DNA of 64,000 nucleotides from Morinoia aosen (Eukaryota > Arthropoda > Malacostraca > Amphipoda > Talitridae), in contig CM059567.1 in assembly GCA_030386875.1 (NCBI GenBank), positions 51,568,020 through 51,632,019 of the forward strand. Reading direction: 5' to 3'. Each line of letters begins with the position of its first letter. Positions within the stretch are counted from its first letter, which is position 1. Positions 63,870 to 64,000 of this stretch are shown here, one piece after another. The notes under the pieces are model-generated. The model saw only the letters and a list, made by a program, of their open reading frames with translations. It had not been told where the DNA came from and searched no databases. A program made the position numbers and the translations under genes.

Positions 63870-64000
63870 ATTATTATTATATAAGAATGTTTTAGCCCCC
63901 TTTACCACGACAAAGATGTTCTAAGAGAGGAAGGACGAAGGCACCATTTAGGAAGGAGATAAGGAAACACGGAATCTATGCACAAGGTGCATAGAAACAG
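63870..64000 (-). repeat. Family X copy, minus strand, runs off the window
   Basis: TTACCACGACAAAGATGTTC, AAGGCACCATTTAGGAAGG, ATCTATGCACAAGGTGCATA and GAAACAG parallel 5800-5910. Confidence 0.7.

Noticed and set aside
1-64000. tRNA, rRNA or snRNA genes
   Set aside because: No cloverleaf with A/B boxes, rRNA core or snRNA motif was noticed by eye; a dedicated scan (tRNAscan-SE, Infernal) was not possible here.

Overview
The window looks like a transposon-rich nuclear genome, most likely from an arthropod. The evidence is two I-clade-like non-LTR retrotransposons with RNase H, a CR1/L2-like LINE, a pol-less Ty3/Gypsy element of CsRn1 type, many small inverted-repeat elements, long AT-rich spacers and a spliced, polyadenylated gene. 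I cannot name the species. Only one ordinary host gene is supported: a single coding exon at 36257-37414, with a splice acceptor just upstream and poly(A) signals downstream. I do not recognise its 385-residue product.

Layout: 1-770 is T-rich low-complexity DNA. 780-5215 holds LINE remnants and an interspersed repeat (here 'family X') split by a TTAA-flanked MITE and by a LINE. 8019-13075 is one RT-bearing LINE copy split by a dimer of a hairpin- and microsatellite-bearing repeat ('family HP'), which itself carries a 2.1 kb insert. 14636-24137 is a tandem LTR-gag-pro-LTR-gag-pro-LTR array, with an intact two-ORF CR1/L2-like LINE inserted in the second unit. 25.1-25.6 kb is a short satellite. 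27.9-34.6 kb is a dense field of foldback elements, an unclassified repeat and two TTAA-flanked elements. 35450-36009 is a dead Tc1/mariner copy, then the host gene. 42634-42836 is a hAT-like MITE. 42882-49299 is a complete I-like element with a perfect 13-bp target duplication and a TAA tail. 50.1-51.5 kb holds three X copies, 52486-54075 a 5'-truncated RT, and 55040-55800 an HP copy. 56644-63490 (minus strand) holds the 3' stub of one I-like element followed by a second with an intact ORF2. The window ends in another X copy.

The most notable signal is an RNA-like architecture in the 3' UTRs of the I-like elements. Two long stems are interleaved (H-type pseudoknot order), with compensatory changes between two copies, an alternative local hairpin that would use one of the same arms, and short sequence boxes shared with the third, clearly different, element on the plus strand. 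Both larger I-like elements also lack an AUG at the start of ORF2: one has ORF1 and ORF2 in the same frame separated by a single TAA, the other has them overlapping in different frames.

Limits: all homology calls come from motif recognition by eye. Element ends are firm only where a target duplication or terminal repeat is stated. Several ORFs described here begin at a non-AUG codon, and this is noted where it matters.
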